Positions 1 through 7,825 of a DNA stretch of 53,322 nucleotides are shown piece by piece. Made by a program: the position numbers and the translations under genes. The first letter of the stretch is position 1, and every line of letters starts with the position of its first letter. Source of the DNA: Bacteroidaceae bacterium (GTDB lineage Bacteria > Bacteroidota > Bacteroidia > Bacteroidales > Bacteroidaceae); assembly GCA_017619335.1 (NCBI GenBank), contig JAFZSP010000072.1:1-53322 (forward strand), written 5' to 3'. The notes below the pieces were generated by a model. That model was given only the letters and a program-made list of their open reading frames with translations, searched no databases and was not told the DNA's origin.

Positions 1-1
1 A

Positions 2-799
2 GATGATTTCACGAGAGTGTTCGAGAAAAACATGTCTCGTCTCATTCATGTGAATTCCGTCAGGTATCTTGGCTTTATCAGTAAACTGATAGACAATGGC
101 TTCGAGTACGAGCATAATGCCAAGAACAATACCTTCGCTTTAATGCTCTATTACGATTTGTATGCCAAGTCGATAGATAATTTTGGATTTGCCAATATTG
201 ATGAAGGTCTGAAGAAGTTTGGTTCCTATCCGTTATTCGTTGATGAGCTACGTCAGATTATTCAGTACCTCTCTGAGCATCTGATGATCTCAACAAAGCC
301 TATTGCTGAACTGGGCACAGACAACGTGATAGAACTGTTTGGTTGTTATACTCGTGAGGAACAGCTTGCTATATTTGGCAAACGAACCGCAGAAAAGGCC
401 GGTGCTATTCCTCAAAGTGGCGTATTCAATCTGGATGACATCAATACAGAGTTGCTTTGGGTAACACTTAACAAGAGTGACAAGGATTTCTCGCCAAGTA
501 CGCAATACGAGGATTACGCTATCAACGAGGCTTTGTTCAATTGGCAGTCACAGAATAGTGCCAGCCATCAGAACTCAGGGCGTCGTTATGTTGAGCAAAA
601 AACTAACGGACGCAAGTTCTTGTTGTTTGTCAGAGAACACAAGGTGGATGCTTATGGTTTCACCTCACCTTATTATTGTTTAGGTCTTGTTGATTATATC
701 AAATCACATGGCGATAAGCCTATGACAATCACATGGGGCATGCATAATCACATACCTGGTTTTATCTTGGATAAGGCTCAGAAAATGGCCGTTGCATAA
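2..799 (+). CDS. DUF3427 helicase-type protein, C-terminal part (5' end outside window)
   Basis: The frame is open through the left window edge (it reads DDFTRVFEKNMSR before the first possible internal start), so only the last 265 residues are visible. The C-terminal half matches the DUF3427 family: a block ending in NKSDKDFSPSTQYEDY, then ALFNWQSQNSASHQNSGRRY, FLLFVREHK and GDKPMTITWGMH. In that family DUF3427 sits behind a superfamily-2 DEAD/DEAH helicase core, often with an N-terminal phospholipase-D-type nuclease; those domains would lie left of the window and are not seen. The TAA stop overlaps the ATG of the next (Nudix) gene by one base, so the two are translationally coupled. This pairing suggests a nucleic-acid or nucleotide quality-control or defence role, which is inference. 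Confidence 0.8.
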   Translation, partial: DDFTRVFEKNMSRLIHVNSVRYLGFISKLIDNGFEYEHNAKNNTFALMLYYDLYAKSIDNFGFANIDEGLKKFGSYPLFVDELRQIIQYLSEHLMISTKPIAELGTDNVIELFGCYTREEQLAIFGKRTAEKAGAIPQSGVFNLDDINTELLWVTLNKSDKDFSPSTQYEDYAINEALFNWQSQNSASHQNSGRRYVEQKTNGRKFLLFVREHKVDAYGFTSPYYCLGLVDYIKSHGDKPMTITWGMHNHIPGFILDKAQKMAVA

Positions 800-1191
800 T
801 GAAACAGATAGAAGTAGTTGCAGCGATTATTCGCAAAAGAGATAAGATATTCGCCACTCAGCGAGGATATGGCGAATGGAAGGACTGGTGGGAGTTCCCT
901 GGCGGAAAGATGGAGGCAGGGGAGACACCAGAGGAGGCGCTGATACGTGAGATATGCGAGGAGCTATCGACGGAGATTAGTGTAGATGAGTTGCTCTGCA
1001 CGGTGGAGTATGATTATCCTAAGTTCCATCTCACCCTACATTGCTATCTCTGCTCGCTGCTGACGGAGGCACTACACTTGAACGAACACGAGGCGGCAAA
1101 GTGGCTCACGAATGATGAGCTGGATAGCGTGAAGTGGTTGCCAGCAGATTTGGAAGTTATCAAAGCACTTAAAAAAATCTTTGATAAATGA
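799..1191 (+). CDS. MutT-like Nudix hydrolase ((deoxy)nucleoside triphosphate pyrophosphohydrolase)
   Basis: A 130-residue single-domain Nudix protein. The Nudix box runs from G36 to about T58 (G-x5-E42-x7-R50-E51-I-C-E54-E55), with the usual final Gly replaced by Ser57. Upstream WWEFPGG and the N-terminal VVAAIIRKRDKIFATQR strand are typical of the MutT/8-oxo-dGTP diphosphatase branch, which hydrolyses damaged or non-canonical NTPs to the monophosphate plus pyrophosphate. The ATG overlaps the stop of the DUF3427 gene by one base. The exact substrate cannot be read from sequence. Confidence 0.88.
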   Translation: MKQIEVVAAIIRKRDKIFATQRGYGEWKDWWEFPGGKMEAGETPEEALIREICEELSTEISVDELLCTVEYDYPKFHLTLHCYLCSLLTEALHLNEHEAAKWLTNDELDSVKWLPADLEVIKALKKIFDK

Positions 1192-1306
1192 TGTCGCTCG
1201 GCGACGGAGGAGACGCTTCGCTAGTCGAAGAAAATTTTCGAGTTTTCTATACTAAAGAATAGAGACCGGCAACGAAATAAGGATAATAGAAAATAGTTAT
1301 AGATAT

Positions 1307-2329
1307 ATGGCAAAGAAAGAGAATAACGAATTGGCGAATAGGAATCAGGCTTTCCTGATCTATCAAGACGATAACGGAATCGCCCGGGTAAATGTAAGGT
1401 TCGAGGGCGAGGATGTTTGGCTGACTCAGGAGCAGATGATGGAGCTGTTTGATGCGTCACAGCAGGACGTGAGCTATCATATCGGACAGATATATGAAGA
1501 GGAAGAACAAGACCTAGAACGAACTCACAAAAAATTTTTGTTAGTTCGACAAGAGGGTAACAGAAGCGTCAGGCGACAGATCAGCCACTATAATCTGGAC
1601 ATGATTATCGCCGTGGGCTATCGGGTGAAATCTCAGGTGGCCACGCGTTTCCGCCAATGGGCTACGGCACGTCTGCGTGAGTTTATACAAAAGGGATTCG
1701 TGCTGGATGATGAACGACTGAAGGGTAATCGAAACCGTTATTTCAGGGAGCTGTTGCAACGCATCCGTGATATTCGTAGCAGTGAGCGCAACCTGTATCA
1801 GCAGGTGACGGACATCTTCATCACCAGCATAGACTACGATCCTAACGCCAATCTGACTCGTCATTTCTTTGCAACGGTGCAAAACAAATTGCACTATGCA
1901 GCCCATCAGCATACGGCTTCCGAACTGATATATGATAGAGTTGATGCTGACAAGCCGATGGTGGGAATGACAAACTTCAAGGGCAACTACATCACGAAGG
2001 AGGATGTGCAGATAGCTAAGAATTACCTGACGGAGCAGGAACTGACATACCTAAACCTGTTGGTGTCACAGTATTTGGACTTTGCTGAAATTCAGGCACT
2101 CCAGCAGATGCCAATGAAAATGGTAGAGTGGATAGAGAAACTGGATGAGTTGATGAAACTCTCAGGCAGACAACTGCTGGTGGGCAAAGGTACTATCAGT
2201 CATGAGGAAGCGAAGCAAAAGGCTATCGCCGAATTTGAGAAATACCGCAAGCTGGAAATGATCCAGTACGAGAGTGACTATGATAGGGCCATAAGGGAAC
2301 TGATAGACAAAGAGAAGGAGGGGAAGTAA
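1307..2329 (+). CDS. RhuM family protein (virulence RhuM), full length
   Basis: A 340-residue protein of the RhuM family (named after a Salmonella pathogenicity-island protein; biochemical role unknown). The N-terminal 110 residues contain the family landmarks VRFEGEDVWLTQEQMMELF, a helix-turn-helix-like DVSYHIGQIYEEEE, RQEGNRSVRRQISHYNLDMIIAVGYRV and the FRQWATARLREFIQKGFVLDDERL block. The C-terminal half has FKGNYITKEDVQIAKNYLTEQEL and a charged helical tail. RhuM genes are frequent in mobile islands, restriction-modification loci and toxin-like contexts in Bacteroidota. It is followed by a second, broken RhuM copy. About 115 bp of non-coding DNA separates it from the Nudix gene. Confidence 0.85.
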   Translation: MAKKENNELANRNQAFLIYQDDNGIARVNVRFEGEDVWLTQEQMMELFDASQQDVSYHIGQIYEEEEQDLERTHKKFLLVRQEGNRSVRRQISHYNLDMIIAVGYRVKSQVATRFRQWATARLREFIQKGFVLDDERLKGNRNRYFRELLQRIRDIRSSERNLYQQVTDIFITSIDYDPNANLTRHFFATVQNKLHYAAHQHTASELIYDRVDADKPMVGMTNFKGNYITKEDVQIAKNYLTEQELTYLNLLVSQYLDFAEIQALQQMPMKMVEWIEKLDELMKLSGRQLLVGKGTISHEEAKQKAIAEFEKYRKLEMIQYESDYDRAIRELIDKEKEGK

Positions 2330-2402
2330 AGCTTGACTATCTCTCCGAATAGGAACTATTGGAGCATCAAAAGCAATGAAACTATACTCCACCCGACAAT
2401 TA

Positions 2403-2430
2403 GGGTTCACGGTTCAGGGTTCACGGTTCA
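2403..2430. repeat. Perfect tandem duplication of a 14-bp unit
   Basis: The unit GGGTTCACGGTTCA occurs twice head to tail, between the intact RhuM gene and the RhuM fragment. It is one of several short simple repeats in this window that sit just upstream of start codons. Confidence 0.9.
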
Positions 2431-2482
2431 AGATGTTCAAAAGTTTAAGAATAAAAAAAGAATAAAAACGTTATATGATTAT

Positions 2483-2917
2483 ATGGAAGAAAAAGGTCAG
2501 ATATTACTCTATCAGACACCTGACGGAGAATCGCGCATAGAGGTGCGACTCCAAGGTGAAACCGTGTGGCTCAATCAGGAGCAAATGGCGGAGCAGTTCC
2601 AGCGTAACAAATCAACGATTTCAAGGCATATTAATAATGCCTTTGAAGAGGGCGAGCTGACTCCAGAGGCAACCGTTGCGTTTTTTGCAACAGTTCAAAC
2701 AGAGGGTAACAGACAGGTGGAGCGAGATATTGCTTTCTACAACCTCGACATGATTATCAGCGTGGGTTATCGCGTCCATTCATATCGTGGAGTGCAGTTC
2801 CGTATCTTGAGTATGGCTACAGTATGGGGAGAGCGAAGGTCGCGGGTAAGTGAGAGCAGACGAAAACCTGTTTTCAGTATGCCGAACGTGAGCGATCTCG
2901 ATAAAATGTCAAGGTAG
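2483..2917 (+). pseudogene. Truncated RhuM family gene
   Basis: Starting at the ATG at 2483, residues 1-115 are a good RhuM N-terminus (RIEVRLQGETVWLNQEQMAEQF, KSTISRHINNAFEEGEL, VQTEGNRQVERDIAFYNLDM and IISVGYRVHSYRGVQFRI). After FRI the expected W-A-T-x-x-L block is absent; the frame continues for about 30 residues of unrelated sequence (from LSMATVWGERRSRV) and stops. The full-length neighbour has 340 residues, so about two thirds is missing. The junction near 2805 looks like a deletion or recombination scar. The frame also extends upstream of 2483 through the tandem repeat, but that part has no family similarity. Whether the fragment is expressed is unknown. Confidence 0.75.
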
Positions 2918-2950
2918 AGCGAAGCAAAGTATAATAAAAGACAGTATTGA

Positions 2951-3397
2951 ATGGCTTATACATACAAATATCCAAGACCGGCAGTCACCGCTGACTGCGT
3001 GGTAATGACAAAAGAGGAGAAGCCAAAGGTTCTCTTGATTGAGAGAGGCTTAGACCCATACAAAGGTTGTTGGGCCTTTCCTGGTGGATTCCTCAATATG
3101 GATGAGACGACAGAACAGTGCGCCATCCGTGAGTTGGAAGAGGAAACAGGATTGAAGGTGTCGAAGATACAGCAGATAGGTGCTTACTCTAAGGTTGATC
3201 GCGACCCAAGAGGGCGCACCATTACAGTAGCGTATTTGATATTGCTTGATCATCCCGTCGCTGTCACTGGCCAAGATGATGCAGCAAAAGCACAATGGTT
3301 CCCCATCAGTAAGCTGCCGCCATTGGCATTCGACCATGAGGATATCATGCGTGATGCGATTACGTTGTATCAAACGAAAGTTGCAAAATTGAATTAG
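2951..3397 (+). CDS. Nudix hydrolase, ADP-ribose/NAD-metabolite type
   Basis: 148 residues with a perfect Nudix box: G46-x5-E52-x7-R60-E61-L-E-E64-E65-T-G67. The N-terminus (YKYPRPAVTADCVVMT...PKVLLIERGLDPYKGCWAFPGG) and the later VDRDPRGRTITVAYLI strand are characteristic of the ADP-ribose pyrophosphatase-like / NrtR-catalytic-domain branch rather than MutT. No winged-helix domain follows, so it should act as an enzyme rather than an NrtR-type repressor. It is the second Nudix gene within 2.2 kb. Its TAG stop lies five bases upstream of the next ATG. Substrate remains open. Confidence 0.87.
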   Translation: MAYTYKYPRPAVTADCVVMTKEEKPKVLLIERGLDPYKGCWAFPGGFLNMDETTEQCAIRELEEETGLKVSKIQQIGAYSKVDRDPRGRTITVAYLILLDHPVAVTGQDDAAKAQWFPISKLPPLAFDHEDIMRDAITLYQTKVAKLN

Positions 3398-3402
3398 TGA
3401 CC

Positions 3403-3666
3403 ATGGATTTCTACAAGAAATATGGCTCTTCGGAAAGCCGCAGAGAAGAGCTGATAAGGAAAATTGCGGAGCATTTTTTGAAATTGATAATTTCGGAAAA
3501 GCGCACGGGGGCTGCAATCGACGGGCACAATGTCGCATTGCGGAGCTTTGCGGCAGCAGCGGCCGACGCTAATTGCAACGGGGTAGCAGCGGTGAATAAC
3601 CTCACGCTCGAAGAGCTGGAGGCATTGCACTATGATATGATGACAAAAAGAAACATAAACGATTAA
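3403..3666 (+). CDS. Small hypothetical protein, 87 residues
   Basis: I do not recognise this protein. It has a charged helical N-terminus (DFYKKYGSSESRREELIRKIAEHFLKLI), an alanine-rich centre and a short helical C-terminus (LTLEELEALHYDMMTKRN). No signal peptide or membrane segment is visible. ATG at 3403 is preferred over the in-frame GTG at 3397, which overlaps the previous stop. It sits tightly between the Nudix and carbonic anhydrase genes (10 bases to the latter), which supports translation as part of the same operon. Confidence 0.6.
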   Translation: MDFYKKYGSSESRREELIRKIAEHFLKLIISEKRTGAAIDGHNVALRSFAAAAADANCNGVAAVNNLTLEELEALHYDMMTKRNIND

Positions 3667-3676
3667 AGATACGAAT

Positions 3677-4219
3677 ATGATTGACCAAATACTTGATTTC
3701 AACAAGACTTTCGTGGCGCAGAAGGGCTACGAGAAGTATCTAACGAGCAAGTACCCCGACAAGAAACTTGCTGTGTTATCGTGTATGGACACCAGACTGA
3801 CCGAACTGCTCCCTGCAGCACTCGGTTTGAAGAATGGTGATGCCAAGATTATCAAGAATGCCGGAGGTCTTGTGATTTCCGCCTTTGACTCGGCCATGCG
3901 CAGCCTCATTGTGGCCATCTATGAACTGGGTGTGGAGGAAATCATGGTGGTGGCTCACTCGCATTGCGGTGCCTGCCACATGAGCTACGACCATTTCCAC
4001 CATGAGATGATAGCCCGTGGAGTAACCGATGAAACACTTGACACCATCCGCAAGTGTGGCATCAATCTGGATCATTGGCTGGAAGGTTTCAAAGATACGC
4101 CTGAATCCGTACGCAAGACAGTTGAGACCATCAAGACTCATCCTCTTGTTCCCAAGGACATTGTGGTTCGTGGGTTTATCATTGATTCAGAAACAGGAAA
4201 ATTGGAAGAGATTAAGTGA
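3677..4219 (+). CDS. Beta-class carbonic anhydrase
   Basis: 180 residues, the length of small beta-carbonic anhydrases, which interconvert CO2 and bicarbonate with one zinc per subunit. Zinc ligands are visible as C36 (in CMDTR, with D38 and R40 forming the catalytic dyad), H94 and C97 (in HSHCGAC). The NAGG motif after the first zinc ligand is also conserved. The subgroup with an extra Cys at position 100 and a long insertion is common in Firmicutes and Bacteroidota. It is cytoplasmic, with no signal peptide. It lies in a co-directional run with neighbours spaced by 10 and 12 bases. Confidence 0.92.
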   Translation: MIDQILDFNKTFVAQKGYEKYLTSKYPDKKLAVLSCMDTRLTELLPAALGLKNGDAKIIKNAGGLVISAFDSAMRSLIVAIYELGVEEIMVVAHSHCGACHMSYDHFHHEMIARGVTDETLDTIRKCGINLDHWLEGFKDTPESVRKTVETIKTHPLVPKDIVVRGFIIDSETGKLEEIK

Positions 4220-4231
4220 TTTAGTCCAAGC

Positions 4232-5044
4232 ATGATGAAGATATTGTTTCTACACGGATTCTTTGCCAGCGGCCAGTGCGTACCTGCAATGGCTCTGCAA
4301 GAAGCTTTTGAAGAGAAGGCAAAAGTGCTTACTCCAGACCTTCCTTTGCACCCCAAGGAGGCCATCAGTTTCATTCGCAACCTGATTGACCGCGAGAAGC
4401 CCGACCTGTTGGTGGGCAATAGTTGCGGCTCTTTCTATGCGCAGATGGTGGCTCCGATTGTGGGTCTCCCAGCATTGCTCGGTAATCCGCACTTCAAAAT
4501 GACTGAATTCCTGAAAGCGAGAATAGGTGAACATCAATACAAGTCGCCGCGTAAAGATGGGAAGCAGAACTTCATCATTGATGAGCAGCTGATAGCAGAG
4601 TTTGCAGAATTAGAGTGTCATCAGTTTGACTGCTGCAGCCCATTCTATAAGGATCGAGTAATTGGGCTATTCGGTGACAAAGATACGCTGGCGCATTTCG
4701 AGCCGCTGTTTCGTGAGCACTACAATTGGGCTTTTCACTTCCCAGGAGGGCATACTCCGACTGCCGATGAAGTACGCATTTGTTATATCCCGCTGATTGA
4801 GCAATTCCTTTGGGGGTATGCAGAACAAAGTGGCAGGACACGCAACTTCCAGCATTTCAAGGGAGGAAAATATCGCTTCATACAAACAGCCTTTGATAGC
4901 GAAACACAAGAGCGGGTGGTGATATACCAAGCTTTGTACGGCGAACAGAAGTTCTGGGTGCGTCCCGAAAAGATGTTTTTCGAGAAGATAACAAGAGACG
5001 GCAAGACTTTCAACAGATTCACAGAAATAGATAACTGCCTATGA
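4232..5044 (+). CDS. YqiA-like alpha/beta hydrolase fused to a DUF1653 domain
   Basis: Two-domain protein of 270 residues. Residues 1-195 are a YqiA-type esterase (KILFLHGF, GNSCG nucleophile elbow with S64, GDKD near 149-151, H174 in PGGHTPT). Residues 205-268 match DUF1653 (FQHFKGGKYRFIQTAFDSET, RVVIYQALYG, FWVRPEKMFFEKI), a small beta domain usually encoded alone. The catalytic triad appears complete, so the hydrolase should be active; the substrate is unknown. Its last four bases (ATGA) overlap the start of the DUF1294 gene. Start ATG at 4232 is followed immediately by a second ATG, either of which would work. Confidence 0.85.
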   Translation: MMKILFLHGFFASGQCVPAMALQEAFEEKAKVLTPDLPLHPKEAISFIRNLIDREKPDLLVGNSCGSFYAQMVAPIVGLPALLGNPHFKMTEFLKARIGEHQYKSPRKDGKQNFIIDEQLIAEFAELECHQFDCCSPFYKDRVIGLFGDKDTLAHFEPLFREHYNWAFHFPGGHTPTADEVRICYIPLIEQFLWGYAEQSGRTRNFQHFKGGKYRFIQTAFDSETQERVVIYQALYGEQKFWVRPEKMFFEKITRDGKTFNRFTEIDNCL

Positions 5045-5334
5045 AAGAGCTATCCATCCAACAGATTATTCTCATATACCTCGCTGTCATCAACGTGGCT
5101 ACGTTCATCACGTTTGGTATTGACAAACTCAAGGCTAAACATGCAAAGTGGCGCATCAGAGAGGCTGCACTACTGACACTTGCTGTGCTTGGAGGTAGCA
5201 TAGGCGCTTGGCTAGGCATGAAGCTTTGGCGCCACAAGACGATGCACAAGAAGTTTAAGTATGGCATTCCTGCCATCATCATTATTCAACTTGCAATAAT
5301 TGTATATATACTCACACAAAGATTATCAATATGA
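5041..5334 (+). CDS. DUF1294 small inner-membrane protein
   Basis: 97 residues with three hydrophobic segments (about 8-27, 42-61 and 75-93) and the DUF1294 signature: GIDKLKAKHAKWRIREAALL, LAVLGGSIGAWLGMKLWRHKT and KFKYGIP. The family is widespread, sometimes fused to cold-shock domains; its biochemical role is unknown. It overlaps the genes on both sides by ATGA, so these genes are almost certainly co-translated. Confidence 0.88.
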   Translation: MKELSIQQIILIYLAVINVATFITFGIDKLKAKHAKWRIREAALLTLAVLGGSIGAWLGMKLWRHKTMHKKFKYGIPAIIIIQLAIIVYILTQRLSI

Positions 5335-5867
5335 AACGAGTAATTGTAATTTCGACGAGTCTTCGTCGTGGGTCTAATAGCGATATGCTGGCAGACAAGT
5401 TTGTGGAAGGCGCAATAGTCGCCGGGAACGAGGTGGAGAAAATATCGCTCACAGGCAAGGATATCCAATTCTGCAAAGGCTGTCTGGGTTGTCAGAAGCT
5501 GGGCAAGTGCGTCATCAAGGATGATGTGAACGACATCATGGCAAAGGTACTGGAGGCCGATGTGGTGGCATGGGCTACACCTATTTATTATTATGAGATG
5601 AGCGGACAAATGAAGACACTCATTGACCGCATGAATGCAATGTACTCACAGGAATACAAGTTCCGAAATGTATATCTGCTGACAACAGCCACCGATGATG
5701 ATCCCGAGACTCCAAAGCGTGCTGAAACGGGACTGGGTGGTTGGATTGCCTGTTTCCCCGAGAGCCGACTGGCTGGAAGCTTGTTCTGTGGAGGAGTGAG
5801 TGGACCACGAGCCATCGAGGGTAATGCCAAACTTCAGGAAGCTTTTGATTTGGGTAAAGCTATTTAA
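5331..5867 (+). CDS. Flavodoxin-fold NAD(P)H-dependent FMN oxidoreductase
   Basis: 178 residues of the NADPH-dependent FMN reductase / iron-sulfur-flavoprotein-like family. The phosphate-binding loop is STSLRRGSNSD (about 8-18), followed by a Cys-rich segment FCKGCLGCQKLGKC (about 48-61), which in relatives binds a cluster or forms disulfides, and WATPIYYYEMSGQMKTLIDR, which lines the FMN site. It is cytoplasmic. It overlaps DUF1294 by four bases. The protein ends naturally at LGKAI, so it appears complete. Confidence 0.87.
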   Translation: MKRVIVISTSLRRGSNSDMLADKFVEGAIVAGNEVEKISLTGKDIQFCKGCLGCQKLGKCVIKDDVNDIMAKVLEADVVAWATPIYYYEMSGQMKTLIDRMNAMYSQEYKFRNVYLLTTATDDDPETPKRAETGLGGWIACFPESRLAGSLFCGGVSGPRAIEGNAKLQEAFDLGKAI

Positions 5868-5969
5868 TTGATAAGATGGTCATCGACACCAACAACATGT
5901 GTTCGCACCTGCAGCGGAAGCTATTTGATGATGATGACATCTATCATCATCTATGGCTTGCTATACAGG

Positions 5970-6158
5970 ATGACCCTGAAATGCCAGCCAGAACGCATCG
6001 AAGAACTGAAGGTAGAACACAGCTGCATCGGCAAGCCATTCAATATGTCCGCCAAACATTGGATTGGCATTGATGCAAATACAGCTCCGGATGACCTCCT
6101 TCGTGAACTGACACGTAACTCATACGAGATTATCAAAGCCAAGTATAAGACGAAATGA
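5970..6158 (+). pseudogene. MmcQ/YjbR-family remnant (C-terminal part only)
   Basis: The frame from the ATG at 5970 gives 62 residues matching the C-terminal half of MmcQ/YjbR (DUF419) proteins: MTLKCQPERIEELKVEH, IGKPFNMSAKHWIGIDAN and LLRELTRNSYEIIKAKY. The normal N-terminal half (about 50 residues) is missing; the sequence between 5868 and 5970 encodes nothing recognisable in any frame. It lies directly after the flavoprotein gene and before another relic. It may be a decayed gene or a short expressed fragment. Confidence 0.65.
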
Positions 6159-6181
6159 TGATATCCAAACATTCATAACTC

Positions 6182-6303
6182 ATGATTATTTATTTCTCAG
6201 GCACAGGCAACATCAAGCCATGACGCTTGGAGGCAAACACATCGACAAGTCGTGGCAGTACCAACATCCTGACGTAAAGTTGAAGGATATGATTCTCAGA
6301 TAA
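6182..6303 (+). pseudogene. Relic of a flavodoxin-like gene (start and end fused by deletion)
   Basis: ATG at 6182 reads MIIYFSGTGNIKP then stops; MIIYFSGTGN is the exact start of flavodoxin-type EFR1/oxidoreductase proteins (phosphate-binding loop). In another frame, 6220-6303 reads MTLGGKHIDKSWQYQHPDVK and eight more residues, which looks like a protein C-terminus. The simplest reading is that the middle of a gene was deleted, leaving its two ends joined out of frame. The identity of the second half is uncertain. Confidence 0.45.
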
Positions 6304-6326
6304 ACATTCTCATTCTATTTTCTACC

Positions 6327-6360
6327 GCCCATTCGTTTCGTGTGAGTGGGCTTTTTGTTT
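6327..6360 (+). terminator. Rho-independent terminator after the accessory operon
   Basis: Stem GCCCATTC (6327-6334) pairs with GAGTGGGC (6344-6351) over 8 bp with one wobble, loop of 9, followed by CTTTTTGTTT. It closes the co-directional run that starts left of the window and isolates the integrase gene, which therefore needs its own promoter. Confidence 0.8.
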
Positions 6361-6528
6361 GGGGGGGCCTGTAATGGTCATCTCCTTTTCTTGTTTACTC
6401 AAACATGATAGTAACATTCTCGTTTTTTGAGTACTATATAGATGAAGACAGGAAATAACAATAAGTCAAATAGTACACCTCGTAGTACATATTAGAATCA
6501 ACATTATTAACTCTAAACAAATGGTTTT
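6361..6528 (+). promoter_or_regulatory. Integrase upstream region with short direct repeats
   Basis: AT-rich non-coding DNA. AATAGTACA (6469-6477) and AGTACACCT (6472-6480) recur as AATAGTACA (7754-7762) and AGTACACCT (7768-7776) just after the integrase gene; TAGTACA also repeats locally at 6471 and 6483. Such repeats on both sides of an integrase gene fit recombinase arm-type binding sites, but that is inference. No clear TAnnTTTG promoter is visible. Confidence 0.4.
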
Positions 6529-7758
6529 ATGGAAAAGTTTAAAATCAACTTGAAGGACAACCCCAAATTGGAACAAAGACTACTTGCAGATGGTCGAATT
6601 AGCCTCTTTCTATTCTATTACTTCGGCAGACAAAGCGAAGCAATTACAGACGAGTTCGGGAACCCCGTACTCTATGAAAGCGGAAAAATGATTGGAACAC
6701 CCAAATACAAAGTTAAGCATCTTAGACGCAAAGAAGCACTTAATCTCTATCTCATCTCAAAGCCAAGAACCATAGAAGAAAGAGAACAGAATAAAGAAAT
6801 CTTACTGACAGCAAAGAAGATAAGGGCCCAGAAAGAACAAGAACTATACAACAACGATGAGAGATTCTGGCAGAGGAAGAAGATTGGATTGAACTTGTTT
6901 GAATTTTTCGATGATTTCGTTCAAACAGCAAATGTTGCAGATAGGAGAGTGCTGGAGGGAGCCTTAAGAAACTTCAAGACATTCATGAAAGAACAATACC
7001 CGCTATTCGCCAATAAATTGAAAGCTAATAATTTGAGTAAGGAGATGATGCAAAAATTTGCAGATTATATTGGAGAACACCACAAAGGTGAAGGTGTTGA
7101 CACCTATTTTACTCGATTTAAAAGGATCATAAATTATGCTGTGGAGAAGGGTGTTATCAGCAAGAGTCCTTGCTTAGGAGTTACCATTCCCAAGAGGGAT
7201 GACATACTAGCAAAAGATATCCTGAGCCAAGAAGAAATGCTAAAATTGTTTGCTACACACTATGAAGGCGAAAATCCTGAAATCAGAAGGGCTTTTGCAA
7301 TGACCTGTCTTACAGGAATAAGAAGATGTGATATCGTAGAATTAACCTATGACAATGTGGACTATTCAAATCGCATCCTCAAATTCAGACAAAGTAAGAC
7401 CCAAAAACACAGCAAAAGCAGCGGAGTAACAATCCCTCTTAACGATACGCTCATGTCAATCATCGGTAAGAAAGAGGAGTACGCATCTGATGACTACATC
7501 TTTCATCTTCCAAGTGATACCATGTGCTTAAAAGCCCTGAGACGATGGACCAAAAAGGCATGCATTGACAAGCATATCACATGGCACTGCGGTCGGCACT
7601 CCTTTGCTACATCACTGTTAAACAACGGCGTCAATATAAAAGTGGTAAGCAGCCTTTTAGGTCACAGCACACTACGATTTACTGAAATATACCTCAGAGC
7701 TGTGGATAAACAAAAAGTGGAGGCTATCAACACCCTACCAAACCTAAATATAGAATAG
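6529..7758 (+). CDS. Tyrosine recombinase / integrase (phage/ICE type)
   Basis: 409 residues with an N-terminal arm-binding region typical of Bacteroidota integrases (about 1-100), a SAM-like core-binding domain (about 120-215) and a C-terminal catalytic domain. The complete catalytic set is visible: R265 (TGIRRCDI), K290 (RQSKTQK), H353 and R356 (HCGRH), H379 (LGHS) and nucleophile Y388 (TEIYLR). It is AT-richer than the genes to the right. The 3' end lies 67 bases from the 3' end of tRNA-Glu, the usual attachment arrangement for tRNA-targeting recombinases; the cargo would then lie to the left. Nothing looks truncated, so it could be active. Confidence 0.92.
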   Translation: MEKFKINLKDNPKLEQRLLADGRISLFLFYYFGRQSEAITDEFGNPVLYESGKMIGTPKYKVKHLRRKEALNLYLISKPRTIEEREQNKEILLTAKKIRAQKEQELYNNDERFWQRKKIGLNLFEFFDDFVQTANVADRRVLEGALRNFKTFMKEQYPLFANKLKANNLSKEMMQKFADYIGEHHKGEGVDTYFTRFKRIINYAVEKGVISKSPCLGVTIPKRDDILAKDILSQEEMLKLFATHYEGENPEIRRAFAMTCLTGIRRCDIVELTYDNVDYSNRILKFRQSKTQKHSKSSGVTIPLNDTLMSIIGKKEEYASDDYIFHLPSDTMCLKALRRWTKKACIDKHITWHCGRHSFATSLLNNGVNIKVVSSLLGHSTLRFTEIYLRAVDKQKVEAINTLPNLNIE

Positions 7759-7788
7759 TACATTATCAGTACACCTTATAAAACAACA

Positions 7789-7819
7789 AGTCGTTGCAAA
7801 CCAAAGGTTTACAACGACT
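7789..7819 (-). terminator. Terminator of the tRNA operon (minus strand)
   Basis: A 14-bp stem (7789-7802 with 7806-7819, one mismatch) and an AAA loop. Reading the minus strand it is followed by TTGTTGTTTTATAA, so it fits termination of tRNA-Glu transcription; it may also stop integrase transcription on the plus strand. Confidence 0.75.
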
Positions 7820-7825
7820 GTTTAG

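Noticed and set aside
2333..2482. N-terminal extension of the truncated RhuM protein
   Set aside because: The frame is open, but it crosses the 14-bp tandem repeat and has no RhuM similarity; the ATG at 2483 fits the family start.
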